From: Trichococcus alkaliphilus
GTDB taxonomy: Bacteria; Bacillota; Bacilli; Lactobacillales; Aerococcaceae
Direction of reading: 5' to 3'
DNA length: 64,000 nucleotides
Assembly: GCF_003008695.1 (NCBI RefSeq)
Contig: NZ_PXZT01000011.1
Coordinates: forward strand, 1-64,000
The first letter of the stretch is position 1. Each line of letters begins with the position of its first letter. Shown here piece after piece: positions 41,117-51,331 of this stretch. The position numbers and the translations under genes are program-made. The notes under the pieces are model-generated. The model saw only the letters and a list, made by a program, of their open reading frames with translations. It was not told the DNA's origin and ran no database searches.

Positions 41117-42513
41117 GGCGGACAATCAGTTGGCACCTGATCCTTTCCTTCCTGCTTTTTTCAATCGTCATTATCGGTTTGTTCGGCTGGTTCAGCATGC
41201 AGTTGGTGAACAGTCACTTCTCGGAATATGTCAGCGAACGGCGTACGGAAGAAATAACCGGCTACACAGATGAAATTGAGGCAGTTTTTGCTCAAACGGG
41301 AAGCTGGGACGAGGATGCGATAGCGGTCATTGGCAGGCAGGCGTTGCAGGACGACATCATCCTGAAAGTCTACGATAATCAGGGACAGCTGATTTGGAGC
41401 CCCAGCCTGATGGAGGAACAAGAAAACCGCCAGATGATGTCCAGCCATATGTCGCAGATGAGCGAGATGATGGGTGGAACAGAAAGCGAATATTCGGTTA
41501 CCACTGTTGAACTTGATGAGGGCTCCCGGACAATCGGCAGTCTGGAAATCGGTACAATGGGGACGTATTTCTATACAGAACACGATGTATCATTCGTGAG
41601 CGACATCCGGAATAACCTGATTATTGTGGCGCTGTTTGCTTTCGCCTTATCGCTGTTTTTCGCTGTTTGGATCGCCAGAAAGTTAAGCGTGCCGGTCTTT
41701 GCGGTGAGCCGGTTTACTGGAGAAATCGCCAAAGGCAACTACACGGAGCAGGCGCCGAAGGAAACGAACATCGTCGAGATAGATGCGCTGATCCGTTCTG
41801 TGGACAGTCTTTCCCGTCAGCTGGACAGCCAACAGGAAATCCGGAACCGCCTTTCTTCCGATATTGCGCATGAAATCCGGACCCCGCTTACGACCTTGAA
41901 GGGCAATCTGGAAGCGATGCTTGACGGCATCTGGGAGCCGAGTAACGAGCGTTTGAAGATCTGTTATGATGAAGTGAACCGGATTTCCCGCCTGATCGGG
42001 AATATCGACAAAATCAACGAAATGGAAAGCAATCACGAGAAATTGGAATTCAGCCGTTTCGACCTGCAAGCTTTGAGCAAGAAAGTTGCGACGAACTTTA
42101 CGGCTGCAGCCGCCAAAAAGAATATCATTTTGGCGGTTACTGGGGAGCCAGTGATGATAACGGCGGATCAGGACAAAATCAGTCAAGTGTTGACGAACCT
42201 TTTGGCGAATGCAATCAAATTCACTCCGAATCAAGGCCGTATCCATATCGAAATTTATCAGGAGGGTAACCAAGCGGTACTGAAAGTGTCCGATGACGGC
42301 ATCGGCATCGATCCGGAAGACCAGAAAAAGATTTTTGAGCGCTTCTATATGACGGAGCCGTCGCGCAACAGCCGATCCGGAGGGCAAGGGCTCGGTCTGG
42401 CCATCGTCAAAAGCATCATCAAGAAGCACAACGGGACTGTGCGGGTTGCCAGCGATATCGGCAAGGGAGCCACGTTCACGGTTACCATTCCGTTGGATCA
42501 GCACAGATCATGA
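41113..42513 (+). CDS. Sensor histidine kinase with Met-rich extracellular domain
   Basis: A 466-residue membrane kinase. Two membrane helices (about 8-31 and 166-187) flank an extracytoplasmic sensor of some 130 residues. The sensor carries a Met/His-rich stretch between residues 100 and 120 (M100, M108, M109, H112, M113, M116, M119, M120), suited to Cu(I) or Ag(I). A HAMP linker (about 188-242), the H-box with His253 (SSDIAHEIRTPLT), the N-box (LTNLLANAIKFTPN) and G-boxes (DDGIGIDPED, GLGLAIVK) follow. The neighbouring multicopper oxidase and CopB support copper as signal. A terminator follows. Confidence 0.92.
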   Translation: MRRTISWHLILSFLLFSIVIIGLFGWFSMQLVNSHFSEYVSERRTEEITGYTDEIEAVFAQTGSWDEDAIAVIGRQALQDDIILKVYDNQGQLIWSPSLMEEQENRQMMSSHMSQMSEMMGGTESEYSVTTVELDEGSRTIGSLEIGTMGTYFYTEHDVSFVSDIRNNLIIVALFAFALSLFFAVWIARKLSVPVFAVSRFTGEIAKGNYTEQAPKETNIVEIDALIRSVDSLSRQLDSQQEIRNRLSSDIAHEIRTPLTTLKGNLEAMLDGIWEPSNERLKICYDEVNRISRLIGNIDKINEMESNHEKLEFSRFDLQALSKKVATNFTAAAAKKNIILAVTGEPVMITADQDKISQVLTNLLANAIKFTPNQGRIHIEIYQEGNQAVLKVSDDGIGIDPEDQKKIFERFYMTEPSRNSRSGGQGLGLAIVKSIIKKHNGTVRVASDIGKGATFTVTIPLDQHRS

Positions 42514-42556
42514 ACGAAAGAGATTCGAACTTTAACTATCAGATGAATGACAAATA

Positions 42557-42597
42557 AAACGAGGGACAGCCACAAATGTGACTGTCCCTCGTTTTGT
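42557..42597 (+). terminator. Terminator after the kinase gene
   Basis: AAACGAGGGACAG pairs with CTGTCCCTCGTTT around a loop that itself pairs (CACA/TGTG). The stem suits both strands, and the convergent SHOCT gene ends 13 bases away. Confidence 0.9.
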
Positions 42598-42609
42598 ATT
42601 CATGCTGGG

Positions 42610-42843
42610 TTACAAAAGTTTCTTCTTGCGATCGAACTCTTCCTCGGTGATGTTCCCTTTAGCCAATTCCTTCTTCAGGATGTCCAAAGCGGATGCGTCC
42701 GTTGAAACTTTGCTTGATCTATCATTCAAAAGCCTGGTTGCCAAGTAAATGACGAGTATGATCAAAGCGACCCAGAAAATCCACATAAACATCATGCCGC
42801 CCATACCAAAACCTCCAAAATATTGTAGGCATCTGCCAAACAT
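42610..42843 (-). CDS. Small membrane protein with SHOCT domain
   Basis: A 77-residue protein. A Gly/Met-rich start (FGGFGMGGMMFMW) leads into one membrane helix (about 15-38), and the C terminus is a SHOCT domain (ALDILKKELAKGNITEEEFDRKKKLL). Such proteins are common in Gram-positive copper gene groups, but their function is not known. ATG 42843 is chosen because GGGGG stands six to eight bases upstream; a longer frame would begin with an unlikely basic segment. It lies between copB and the two-component genes. Confidence 0.8.
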   Translation of the reverse strand: MFGRCLQYFGGFGMGGMMFMWIFWVALIILVIYLATRLLNDRSSKVSTDASALDILKKELAKGNITEEEFDRKKKLL

Positions 42844-42946
42844 GCAAATTCCCCCATTTCTTTTCTTATGCAACCATTGTAACGCTGGACTGTGTAGATT
42901 GGATGTAGTTTTGCTGTCTGTTGCGGTGATTATTTGAAATGCATGC

Positions 42947-45154
42947 TCAGTCTATCTTCAAGAGCCTCGCGTTGACCGCGCAGATGATCGTGCTGATCGA
43001 CATGACGGCTGCCCCGATGGCAGGCGTGATAAGGAAGCCTTGATTGGCCAATAAACCTGCAGCCAGTGGGATGGCGATCACGTTATAGCCGACAGCCCAA
43101 ATCAGATTTTCGACCATTTTCCGGTAAGTGGCTTTCGAAAGGGTGATGATGGTCAATACGTCTTTCGGATTGCTGTCCACCAAAATGACGTCGGCTGTTT
43201 CGATTGCGACATCCGTTCCGGCGCCGATGGCAATGCCAAGATCAGCTTCAGCCAGAGCGGGCGCATCATTGACGCCATCCCCGACCATCGCGACTTTTTT
43301 ATTTCCGGCTTTCAGTGCGGCGATGTGTTTCGATTTCTCGGCAGGCAGAACTTCCGCAAATACTTGAGCCAGCCCTAACTGATCGCCCACGTATTGCGCT
43401 GCGCGGCTATTGTCGCCTGTCAGCATGATGGCTTCAATGCCTTGCTCCTTCAGGGCAGTCACGACTTCGTGAGAGGACGAACGGATGATATCAGAGTTGG
43501 CGATCATACCCTGCAGGATGCCTTCCTTCAGGACGAAGACAACGGTTTTGCCTTGCTGGGCCAAGCTGGCGAATGTCTCCTTGTCGTATGCGATGCCGCG
43601 CTCATCCATGGTGCCGGGGCTGACGACAGCAATCTGCATGCCGTCCACAGTGACCTGCAGACCTTGACCGGTAAGGTTTTGATAATCAGTTACCGGCAAA
43701 AGGGTGAGGGCTGCTGCTGCCCCTTTGCGTACGATCCCTTTTGCAATCGGGTGTTCAGATTGACTTTCGGCAGAATAGGCCAACGTCAGCAATTCCTTCT
43801 CGGAGACCCCAGCTGCGGGAAGGATGTCGGTTACGCCGAAGTTGCCTTCTGTCAAGGTCCCGGTCTTGTCGAAGACGATCCGATCCACTTTGCGCGCCTC
43901 CTCGAATTGCGTCCGGTTGCGGATCAGTAAGCCGTTTCGGGCTGCAATCGAAGTGGACACCGCATTCACCAAAGGGACAGCCAGCCCGAGTGCATGGGGA
44001 CAAGCGATGACGAGTACCGTCACCATCCGCTCCAAAGCGAAGGCCAAGTCGGCTGCAAAAATCCAATAAAGGAAAGTCAGTGCGCCGGCGATGACAGCTA
44101 TATAGAATAGCCAACCGGCCGCTTTGTCTGCCAAACCCTGCGACTTGGATTTTTGTTTCTGGGCGGTCTGGACCAGGTTGATCACTTGGGCCAAGTAGGT
44201 TTCATTCCCGACCTTTTCCACGGTCAGCTTCAGAACGCCTGACCCATTGATGGAGCCTCCGATGGCCTGCATGCCCGGTTGTTTTTCAACGGGCACAGAT
44301 TCGCCCGTCAACATCGATTCGTCAACCGTTGATAGGCCTTCGTAGATTTTTCCGTCCAAAGGGATCTTTTCGCCGGGTTTGATGAGGATGCGTTCACCCG
44401 GAACGAGGGCTTCGATCGACACTTCTTCGACATTGCCGGTCGCATTCAACCGATGGGCTTCCTTTGGCATCAATTTTATGAGTTCTTCCAGCGCTTTGGA
44501 GGCCCCCATCTGGGATTTCATCTCGATCCAATGGCCGAGCAGCATGATCAGGATCAAGGTTGCCAGTTCGAAATAAAAGTCCGAGCCTTCTATGAAGAAG
44601 GCGGTGAACGTGCTGTAGATATAGGCGGAAACGATCGCCAATGAGATCAGCATCATCATGCCGAGCGACCGGTTCTTCCATTCCTCCCAAGCGCCCTCCA
44701 GAAACGGTTTGCCGCCGTAGAAGAAGATGACGGTGGATAAACCAAAGACGACAAAATTTGCTCCCGGAAAGTCGAAATGGTAACCGAAGAGCATCATGAT
44801 CATTGGGGACAGCAGGGTGACGGGAATCGTCAGCAGCAAGACGATCCAAAAACGTTTCCTGAAATCGGCAACCATCTGTTCGTGGTGGCCGGTATGCCCA
44901 ACGGTGGTATGTCCTGTATGATCGTGCTCCATGTGCTGCTCGTGAATCTGGGAAGCAGCCTTTTGAGGTTCATGCGCCTGCGCTCCAGCATGAACATGTT
45001 CTGCGTGTTTTTCTGGTTGGGGCTCGGCAGCAGCCTGCTGTGGCGGGGGCATATGATGACCTGAATGGTCGTGCCCGGCGTGCGGATCGATTGCCTTTGG
45101 GGCTTCTGGAGTGTGGTCTGTGTGCGCATGTTCCGTATGTTTATGTTCATCCAT
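42947..45154 (-). CDS. copB: Copper-exporting P1B ATPase CopB
   Basis: A 735-residue P-type ATPase. The first 91 residues contain about 22 His in HxH and HxxH patterns and replace the CxxC metal-binding domains. The catalytic parts are TGES (283-286), the transmembrane metal motif CPH (385-387), the phosphorylation site Asp429 (DKTGTLTEG), the HP motif (SQSEHPIAKG) and GDGVNDAPAL. The CPH motif and His-rich tail place it in the CopB subgroup (Cu+/Ag+ or Cu2+ export). GAGGAG precedes ATG 45154. Convergent with the copper two-component operon. Confidence 0.95.
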   Translation of the reverse strand: MDEHKHTEHAHTDHTPEAPKAIDPHAGHDHSGHHMPPPQQAAAEPQPEKHAEHVHAGAQAHEPQKAASQIHEQHMEHDHTGHTTVGHTGHHEQMVADFRKRFWIVLLLTIPVTLLSPMIMMLFGYHFDFPGANFVVFGLSTVIFFYGGKPFLEGAWEEWKNRSLGMMMLISLAIVSAYIYSTFTAFFIEGSDFYFELATLILIMLLGHWIEMKSQMGASKALEELIKLMPKEAHRLNATGNVEEVSIEALVPGERILIKPGEKIPLDGKIYEGLSTVDESMLTGESVPVEKQPGMQAIGGSINGSGVLKLTVEKVGNETYLAQVINLVQTAQKQKSKSQGLADKAAGWLFYIAVIAGALTFLYWIFAADLAFALERMVTVLVIACPHALGLAVPLVNAVSTSIAARNGLLIRNRTQFEEARKVDRIVFDKTGTLTEGNFGVTDILPAAGVSEKELLTLAYSAESQSEHPIAKGIVRKGAAAALTLLPVTDYQNLTGQGLQVTVDGMQIAVVSPGTMDERGIAYDKETFASLAQQGKTVVFVLKEGILQGMIANSDIIRSSSHEVVTALKEQGIEAIMLTGDNSRAAQYVGDQLGLAQVFAEVLPAEKSKHIAALKAGNKKVAMVGDGVNDAPALAEADLGIAIGAGTDVAIETADVILVDSNPKDVLTIITLSKATYRKMVENLIWAVGYNVIAIPLAAGLLANQGFLITPAIGAAVMSISTIICAVNARLLKID

Positions 45155-45259
45155 TTCGATTCCTCCTTTGTTTCAAAACGCCCAAACAATAAGGTATATA
45201 AAAATGACTGCAGTTTCTCATGCTTATCATAGCAGAATTCGACGCTTGGATGGTAACAG

Positions 45260-45308
45260 TTTCATTTCTGCAGACGTTCAGGTAAAATAGAGGTTGTAAA
45301 CGTTATCA
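45260..45308 (+). promoter_or_regulatory. bgl promoter and perfect cre site
   Basis: TTTCAT (45260-45265), 17 bases and TAAAAT (45283-45288) form a promoter. TGTAAACGTTATCA at 45295-45308 is a full match to the cre consensus and covers the transcription start, so CcpA would repress it. Confidence 0.7.
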
Positions 45309-45320
45309 CGAAAGGGATGA

Positions 45321-46748
<1,428 letters not shown>

Positions 46749-46789
46749 CAGCGAACTAAAGATTGACTTGACACACTTATCATCAATTG

Positions 46790-46836
46790 CAAGACCGGGA
46801 TGCACTGAAAAGCGCAACTGGTCTTGTATTTTTTTC
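46790..46836 (+). terminator. Terminator after the first GH1 gene
   Basis: AAGACCGG pairs with CTGGTCTT, followed by gtatttttttc. Confidence 0.75.
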
Positions 46837-46875
46837 TGCTTTGGGTAAAATGGTAGGGATAGGAAAACCATTCAA

Positions 46876-46975
46876 AGACACTTGGAGTTTGGAAGTTTGG
46901 TGAAAATCCAACGCGGTCCCGCCACTGTGATGACGTCCCGGAACGTCTAAGTCAGGTCTTCATTCCAAGGTGCTA
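46876..46975 (+). ncRNA. Cobalamin riboswitch
   Basis: It has the core elements in order: GGAAGTTTGGTGAAAATCCAAC, GCGGTCCCGCCACTGTGA (in short blocks) and AAGTCAGG. The closing helix is CACTTGGA with TCCAAGGTG. This is the B12-box family that senses adenosylcobalamin. A terminator follows at 47021 and two cobalamin-uptake-like genes lie downstream. Confidence 0.95.
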
Positions 46976-47020
46976 TTTTTTGCAAGCGTGCCGTTTCGAG
47001 GTAAAACGGTCCCGTTACTT

Positions 47021-47049
47021 GTCTATGCGATGGCGCATGGGCTTTTTTT
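47021..47049 (+). terminator. Expression-platform terminator of the cobalamin riboswitch
   Basis: GTCTATGCG (47021-47029) pairs with CGCATGGGC (47034-47042), followed by seven T. A second hairpin (CCGTTT/AAACGG, 46991-47009) lies between aptamer and terminator. Confidence 0.85.
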
Positions 47050-47107
47050 GCATGATCACGGCCGTTGGCGATGCAACCCCTGTCGAATACAGATTAGGAG
47101 TGGTAAA

Positions 47108-47530
47108 ATGAAAAAATTGTTGTTGGCCTTATCGTTGAGTTTGGTATTATTCGGGTGCGCCCCGACGGAAGAAGCGGAAACAAGCTCCGTCCTGCAGGAG
47201 TCGACTGTTGCGGTCAGCTCAGAAGCAGCGGAGACAGTCAGTGTAACGATCTCTTTGACGAATGGCGGCACAGTCATTGCAGGTTCTGAAAAAACGGTGG
47301 AGGTTGAAGCGGGCACGAGCTTATTTGATGTCATGAAAGAAAACTATACCATCGAAGAAGAGGGCGGCTTCATCACAGCCATCGATGGGTTGGCACAAGT
47401 GGAAGAGTCAGCCGAAACGAAAGCCAAATATTGGTTGTTTGATGTAAACGGCGAGCCTTCGATGGTCGGAGCCGCTGATGTGGCGCTCCAAGAAGGAGAC
47501 GTAATCGTGTGGAACCTGACAGAAATGTAA
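47108..47530 (+). CDS. DUF4430 lipoprotein, probable cobalamin-binding accessory protein
   Basis: A 140-residue lipoprotein. The signal peptide ends in a lipobox with Cys17 (LFGC); a Ser/Glu-rich linker follows, then a DUF4430 domain (VEVEAGTSLFDVMKENYTIEEEGGFITAIDGL, then KYWLFDVNGEPSMVGAADVALQEGDVIVWNL). DUF4430 resembles the C-terminal part of transcobalamin and intrinsic factor. It lies directly behind a B12 riboswitch and is joined to an ECF S component, so it probably captures cobalamin at the cell surface. TAGGAG precedes ATG 47108. Confidence 0.85.
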   Translation: MKKLLLALSLSLVLFGCAPTEEAETSSVLQESTVAVSSEAAETVSVTISLTNGGTVIAGSEKTVEVEAGTSLFDVMKENYTIEEEGGFITAIDGLAQVEESAETKAKYWLFDVNGEPSMVGAADVALQEGDVIVWNLTEM

Positions 47531-47538
47531 GGAAGACT

Positions 47539-48060
47539 GTGGGCTTCGGGGTGAGGCGACTGGCGTTGCTGTCAATCTTGACGGCTCTGTGCTATGTCGG
47601 CAGAATGATATTCCAATTCATCCCGAATGTCCAACCGGTGACAGCCGTGCTGATCATCCTCACGCTGACATTGGGCATGACGGATGGATTCATCGTAGCC
47701 ATCCTGTCGATTGTTTTGACCAATTTCCTGCTGGGGATGGGGCCGTGGACAATCGCGCAGATCGCCAGTTTCGGCGTTCTGATCGTGGTCACGGGTCTGT
47801 TCGTGAAGCCATTCTACAGCACAAGCCAAAAGAGGAGCCGCAGAATCCTTTTTGCGTTGTTCGCCTTTTTCGGGGGACTGCTTTATGGATTCGTCATCTC
47901 CGTCATTTCCGTGAAATTGATGGGCATCAACAGTTTTTGGGCCTATTACATCGCCGGGATCCCTTTCGATCTCCTGCACGGCCTGGGGAATGCCGGGTTC
48001 TATCTGATACTGGAGCCGATTTTGGCGCCCCTGTTGCTGGCGCAGCAGAAAAAAGGGTGA
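47539..48060 (+). CDS. ECF transporter S component, probably for cobalamin (CbrT-like)
   Basis: A membrane protein of about 173 residues with five or six helices and the ECF-S pattern (LALLSILTALCYVGRMIF, then NFLLGMGPWTIAQIASFG and AYYIAGIPFDLLHGLGNAGFYLIL). S components of this group (CbrT) import vitamin B12 with the shared EcfAA'T module. The B12 riboswitch upstream supports this. The start is uncertain. GTG 47539 has AAGGAAG closely upstream. GTG 47509 would overlap the lipoprotein gene by 22 bases. A very strong terminator follows. Confidence 0.85.
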   Translation: MGFGVRRLALLSILTALCYVGRMIFQFIPNVQPVTAVLIILTLTLGMTDGFIVAILSIVLTNFLLGMGPWTIAQIASFGVLIVVTGLFVKPFYSTSQKRSRRILFALFAFFGGLLYGFVISVISVKLMGINSFWAYYIAGIPFDLLHGLGNAGFYLILEPILAPLLLAQQKKG

Positions 48061-48065
48061 AGAAA

Positions 48066-48120
48066 AGCCAGATGGAATGCTCTTATTGAAGAGCGTATTC
48101 CATCTGGCTTATTTTTTTTT
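48066..48120 (+). terminator. Terminator after the ECF S component gene
   Basis: AGCCAGATGGAAT.CTCTT pairs with AAGAG..ATTCCATCTGGCT, followed by ten T. Confidence 0.95.
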
Positions 48121-48277
48121 AGATTCCGGAACGCGGGTCTGCTAATGGAAATAGCTAGTGCACTCCAGTATAATGGTGTTGCATAGATACGATTCGTTAT
48201 GCTTGCCGATTGGTGAATTCCCTGGGGAAGAAGGTTAGAGGGATGGTTCTATCCAAAATATATGTGGGGCTGTGGCT

Positions 48278-49159
48278 ATGAAAAACATAAAAAATATATT
48301 CCTCATTCTTTTTCTGGTACTTCCCGTGGTTGGTTTTTTTGTGGGCGGTTTCCAAGGGCTGATTGTAACGGTAATGGTACTGTTTTTTGCAGTAGGTTCC
48401 TATTTGGCGTTTCTTATGTCCTCAAAGATGTCAGGTTCTGAAGATGATTATTTCAGCTTTGACAGGATGCGTTCGTTTTTGGAGCATTCGTGGGAAGGCC
48501 ATCAGCGCGCAGAGCTCAGCGAAGCGATGCCTGCTGTTTTGATAAATGACTTTATCCGGGTAGACTACAGTTTATTTGCAGCTTTCCGTAAATACTTCGA
48601 TCCCGGATCGAATGCTGTTCAAAAAGAGGACAGGCTGCTCACCAACTACGGTACTTCGATCGTTTATGTGGACGGCGCCATACGAGGATTCAGCTTTAAG
48701 TTTGAACATGAAGAAAACGAAGGAGAAAAAAGCGAAATAGAGCGTTGCTATGCAGTGCATAAAGATTATATCCAAGAAACACTCTTGCGGTATTACTTGG
48801 AAAAATATCGGAATGCATTCTTTCTTTTGCAAAAGAACGCTCTGGGGTCAAGATATTTGCAACCGAATATGCTTGCTTGGAAAAAAGTATCCAAGGAAAA
48901 CCGAGAAATAGCTGTTGGCCTTGACGCACGTGCCGAAAGTTGGGCGAAAGAACAGTATCAAAATTATTTGACGACAGGGGACAGGACTCAATTGCCGCTG
49001 GACTTCGAAAGCTTGGATGCGGCATTCAGGAAAGAGCTATATGCATTCGTCAAACGTTACAGGTTGATGATCGATAAAGATGAAGTCGAGAAAAAATTAG
49101 CCAAAGAAATATCTCAAAGCCGAGAAGATTTAAAAAAATGTTTGCGCTATTTGGCTTAA
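48278..49159 (+). CDS. Unknown membrane-anchored protein
   Basis: I do not recognise this 293-residue protein. Two adjacent membrane helices fill the N terminus (about residues 7-48: IFLILFLVLPVVGFFVGGF and LIVTVMVLFFAVGSYLAFLM). The rest is a soluble, charged domain, probably facing the cytosol, rich in aromatic residues and helix-forming Glu/Lys. A likely coiled or helical end closes it (DEVEKKLAKEISQSREDLKKCLRYL). The middle SIVYVDGAIRGFSFKFEHEEN looks like a beta segment. It stands alone between strong terminators. ATG 48278 is likely; GTG 48272 is an alternative. Confidence 0.75.
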   Translation: MKNIKNIFLILFLVLPVVGFFVGGFQGLIVTVMVLFFAVGSYLAFLMSSKMSGSEDDYFSFDRMRSFLEHSWEGHQRAELSEAMPAVLINDFIRVDYSLFAAFRKYFDPGSNAVQKEDRLLTNYGTSIVYVDGAIRGFSFKFEHEENEGEKSEIERCYAVHKDYIQETLLRYYLEKYRNAFFLLQKNALGSRYLQPNMLAWKKVSKENREIAVGLDARAESWAKEQYQNYLTTGDRTQLPLDFESLDAAFRKELYAFVKRYRLMIDKDEVEKKLAKEISQSREDLKKCLRYLA

Positions 49160-49163
49160 CTCC

Positions 49164-49212
49164 GCAAGAAACCCCTTCAGATTCAACTCGCGAATCTGAA
49201 GGGGTTTCTTGC
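49164..49212 (+). terminator. Terminator after the unknown protein gene
   Basis: GCAAGAAACCCCTTCAGATTC pairs perfectly with its inverse copy, loop aactcgc. The stem suits both strands. Confidence 0.85.
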
Positions 49213-49312
49213 ATTCGATCGGGACTCGCTACTAGTTTTCAGAACTGCCGAGGACTATAATAGGACAATACAGGATCCTTTTCGATCTATAAGGACAACG
49301 GGGGATAGGCCT

Positions 49313-50032
49313 ATGCATGCAATCGAGGTTCAACACGTTTCAAAAAAATTCAAACAACAGAGTGTTCTGGAAGATATTCATTTTACGATCGAGACAGGTG
49401 AAATCGTTGGAATCATCGGGCCTTCCGGGACAGGAAAGACTACTTTGATCAAGCTGATGCTGGGGATGGAAAGCCTGGATACGGGGCAAGCGAAAATTTA
49501 CGATCATCTGATGCCCAATTTTTCTGTATTGGGAAAAGTGGGCTATATGGCACAATCCGATGCGTTATACGAAGAATTGACGGGTAAAGAGAACCTGACT
49601 TTTTTCGGTACATTGTATGGTTTGAAGCAAGACGCTCTTCAGCAAAGGCTGGATTATGTTGCTCAAGTGACGAATTTGACGAAAGATTTATCCAAACGCG
49701 TATCGAGCTATTCTGGAGGGATGAAGCGGCGTTTGTCTTTGGCGATAGCCTTGCTGCACAATCCGGATATACTTATTTTGGATGAACCGACTGTCGGAGT
49801 CGATCCGATTTTGCGGCAAGGCATCTGGCATGAGCTGAATGAGATCCGGGACCAAGGGAAAACGATTGTGGTTACAACCCATGCCATGGACGAAGCACTA
49901 CGCTGCGACAAGCTAGTTCTGTTGAACCATGGCCGAGTGATCGCTTTGGGAACCGCTGAAGAAATGACCGGGAAATTCAACGTGGATACGATTGAAGAAG
50001 TCTTCTTGGTGGCGGGAGGTGAGGAAGAATGA
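49313..50032 (+). CDS. ABC-2 type exporter ATPase
   Basis: A 239-residue ATP-binding subunit. It has Walker A (GPSGTGKTTLIKL), Q-loop (YMAQSDALYEELTGKENL), signature (SSYSGGMKRRLSLA), Walker B (ILILDEPTVGVDP) and the switch His in TTHAMDEA. It belongs to the DrrA/CcmA-like group that drives ABC-2 permeases exporting drugs, lipids or polymers. It overlaps the permease gene by four bases. A TATAAT box lies near 49257. The substrate is unknown. Confidence 0.9.
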   Translation: MHAIEVQHVSKKFKQQSVLEDIHFTIETGEIVGIIGPSGTGKTTLIKLMLGMESLDTGQAKIYDHLMPNFSVLGKVGYMAQSDALYEELTGKENLTFFGTLYGLKQDALQQRLDYVAQVTNLTKDLSKRVSSYSGGMKRRLSLAIALLHNPDILILDEPTVGVDPILRQGIWHELNEIRDQGKTIVVTTHAMDEALRCDKLVLLNHGRVIALGTAEEMTGKFNVDTIEEVFLVAGGEEE

Positions 50033-51126
50033 TTGCATTTGCCATCGCCAAACGGATTTTTATTCAAATGTTTCGGGATAAGCGGACGTTGGCCTTAATG
50101 TGGATTGCACCCTTATTGCTGTTTACGTTGATGTATTTTTTATTCGCTTCCTCGGGAACGGATGCAACCTACAAAGTGGGCGTCTACAACCTGAATCCGG
50201 AAATAGTCAAAAATCTGGAAGCGAATCACATCAAGGCCACCATCTTTTCGAGCGACGAGCACGTGGAGGAAAGCATCAAAAATAATCAATTGGTGGCTTT
50301 TATCGCCCAAAAGGATGCCACTCATCTTGAAATTACTTATGAGAACAGTGCGCCTACCAAGAGTGCGGTCGTCAGAGCAAAACTTCAAGGAGCCGTGATC
50401 AAACTGCAAATGGGCGCACTGATGACGCTTGGGCAGGAAGCGGTCGCGGCAAACCCGAACCTTGCTCAAGCTGTTCCACAACAGCCGACAATCGATGAGC
50501 AGTATCTTTACGGTGAAGCCGATTCAGATTATTTCGCGACCATCAGCCCAGTATTGCTCGGTTTTTTTGTCTTTTTCTTGGTCTTCTTGATTTCGGGGAT
50601 GGCCCTTTTGCGGGAACGGACAACCGGGACGCTGGATAAGATATTGGCTACGCCGGTCCTGCGATGGGAAATCATTGCCGGCTACCTTTTGGGGTATGGT
50701 TTTTTTGCGTTTATCCAAACCATGTTGCTTGTGGAGTTTGTCGTCCATGTTCTGCATGTTACCGTAGCCGGAAGCCTCGCGTTGGTGATGATGATCACCT
50801 TCCTATCGGCGCTGTTGGCTTTGTCTTTTGGGGTGTTATTATCGACTTTCGCTGCATCGGAATTTCAAATGGTGCAATTCATTCCAGTTGTGATCATTCC
50901 GCAAATTTTCTTTTCAGGAATTATCGAGGTAGGCAGCTTGGCGGATTGGCTACAATTTTTGGCCAGATTCATGCCGCTTTATTACATCGGGAATGCTTTG
51001 CAAAGTGTCATGATCAAAGGGGCAACGTTGGTTGACATCGGGAATGACTTGGCAGCTATCGTGCTGTTTATCGGCATTTTTATCATTTTTAACATTCTGG
51101 GCTTGAAGCGCTACCGCAAAATATAG
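50029..51126 (+). CDS. ABC-2 type exporter permease
   Basis: A 365-residue permease of the YhgE/YhaP-like ABC-2 group. One N-terminal membrane helix is followed by an extracytoplasmic domain of about 130 residues. Five further helices come after LLGFFVFFLVFLISGMALLRERTTGTLDKILATPVLRWEIIAGYLLGYG. The RERTTGTLDKILATP segment is the typical coupling loop. The start ATG lies in the stop codon of the ATPase gene. A strong terminator follows, so the two genes form a complete exporter with no dedicated regulator beside it. Confidence 0.9.
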   Translation: MIAFAIAKRIFIQMFRDKRTLALMWIAPLLLFTLMYFLFASSGTDATYKVGVYNLNPEIVKNLEANHIKATIFSSDEHVEESIKNNQLVAFIAQKDATHLEITYENSAPTKSAVVRAKLQGAVIKLQMGALMTLGQEAVAANPNLAQAVPQQPTIDEQYLYGEADSDYFATISPVLLGFFVFFLVFLISGMALLRERTTGTLDKILATPVLRWEIIAGYLLGYGFFAFIQTMLLVEFVVHVLHVTVAGSLALVMMITFLSALLALSFGVLLSTFAASEFQMVQFIPVVIIPQIFFSGIIEVGSLADWLQFLARFMPLYYIGNALQSVMIKGATLVDIGNDLAAIVLFIGIFIIFNILGLKRYRKI

Positions 51127-51180
51127 GCTGGATAGTTGAAGTTTCGGAAGGCACCGATCAAGTCTGGAATTTTGGAAAAT

Positions 51181-51228
51181 AAACCACAGCGCAACCAACG
51201 GAAATCTCCGGATGCGCTGTGGTTTTTT
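51181..51228 (+). terminator. Terminator after the ABC exporter
   Basis: AACCACAGCGCA pairs with TGCGCTGTGGTT, followed by TTTT. Confidence 0.9.
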
Positions 51229-51331
51229 GGACAGGAGCACCAGGTTGAGAACAAAAAGATGGCGTTAGCATAAAAATTCTGTGATATAGTAAGATTGACG
51301 AATCAAGAAATAAGGAAGTAGGAAATAGAGT

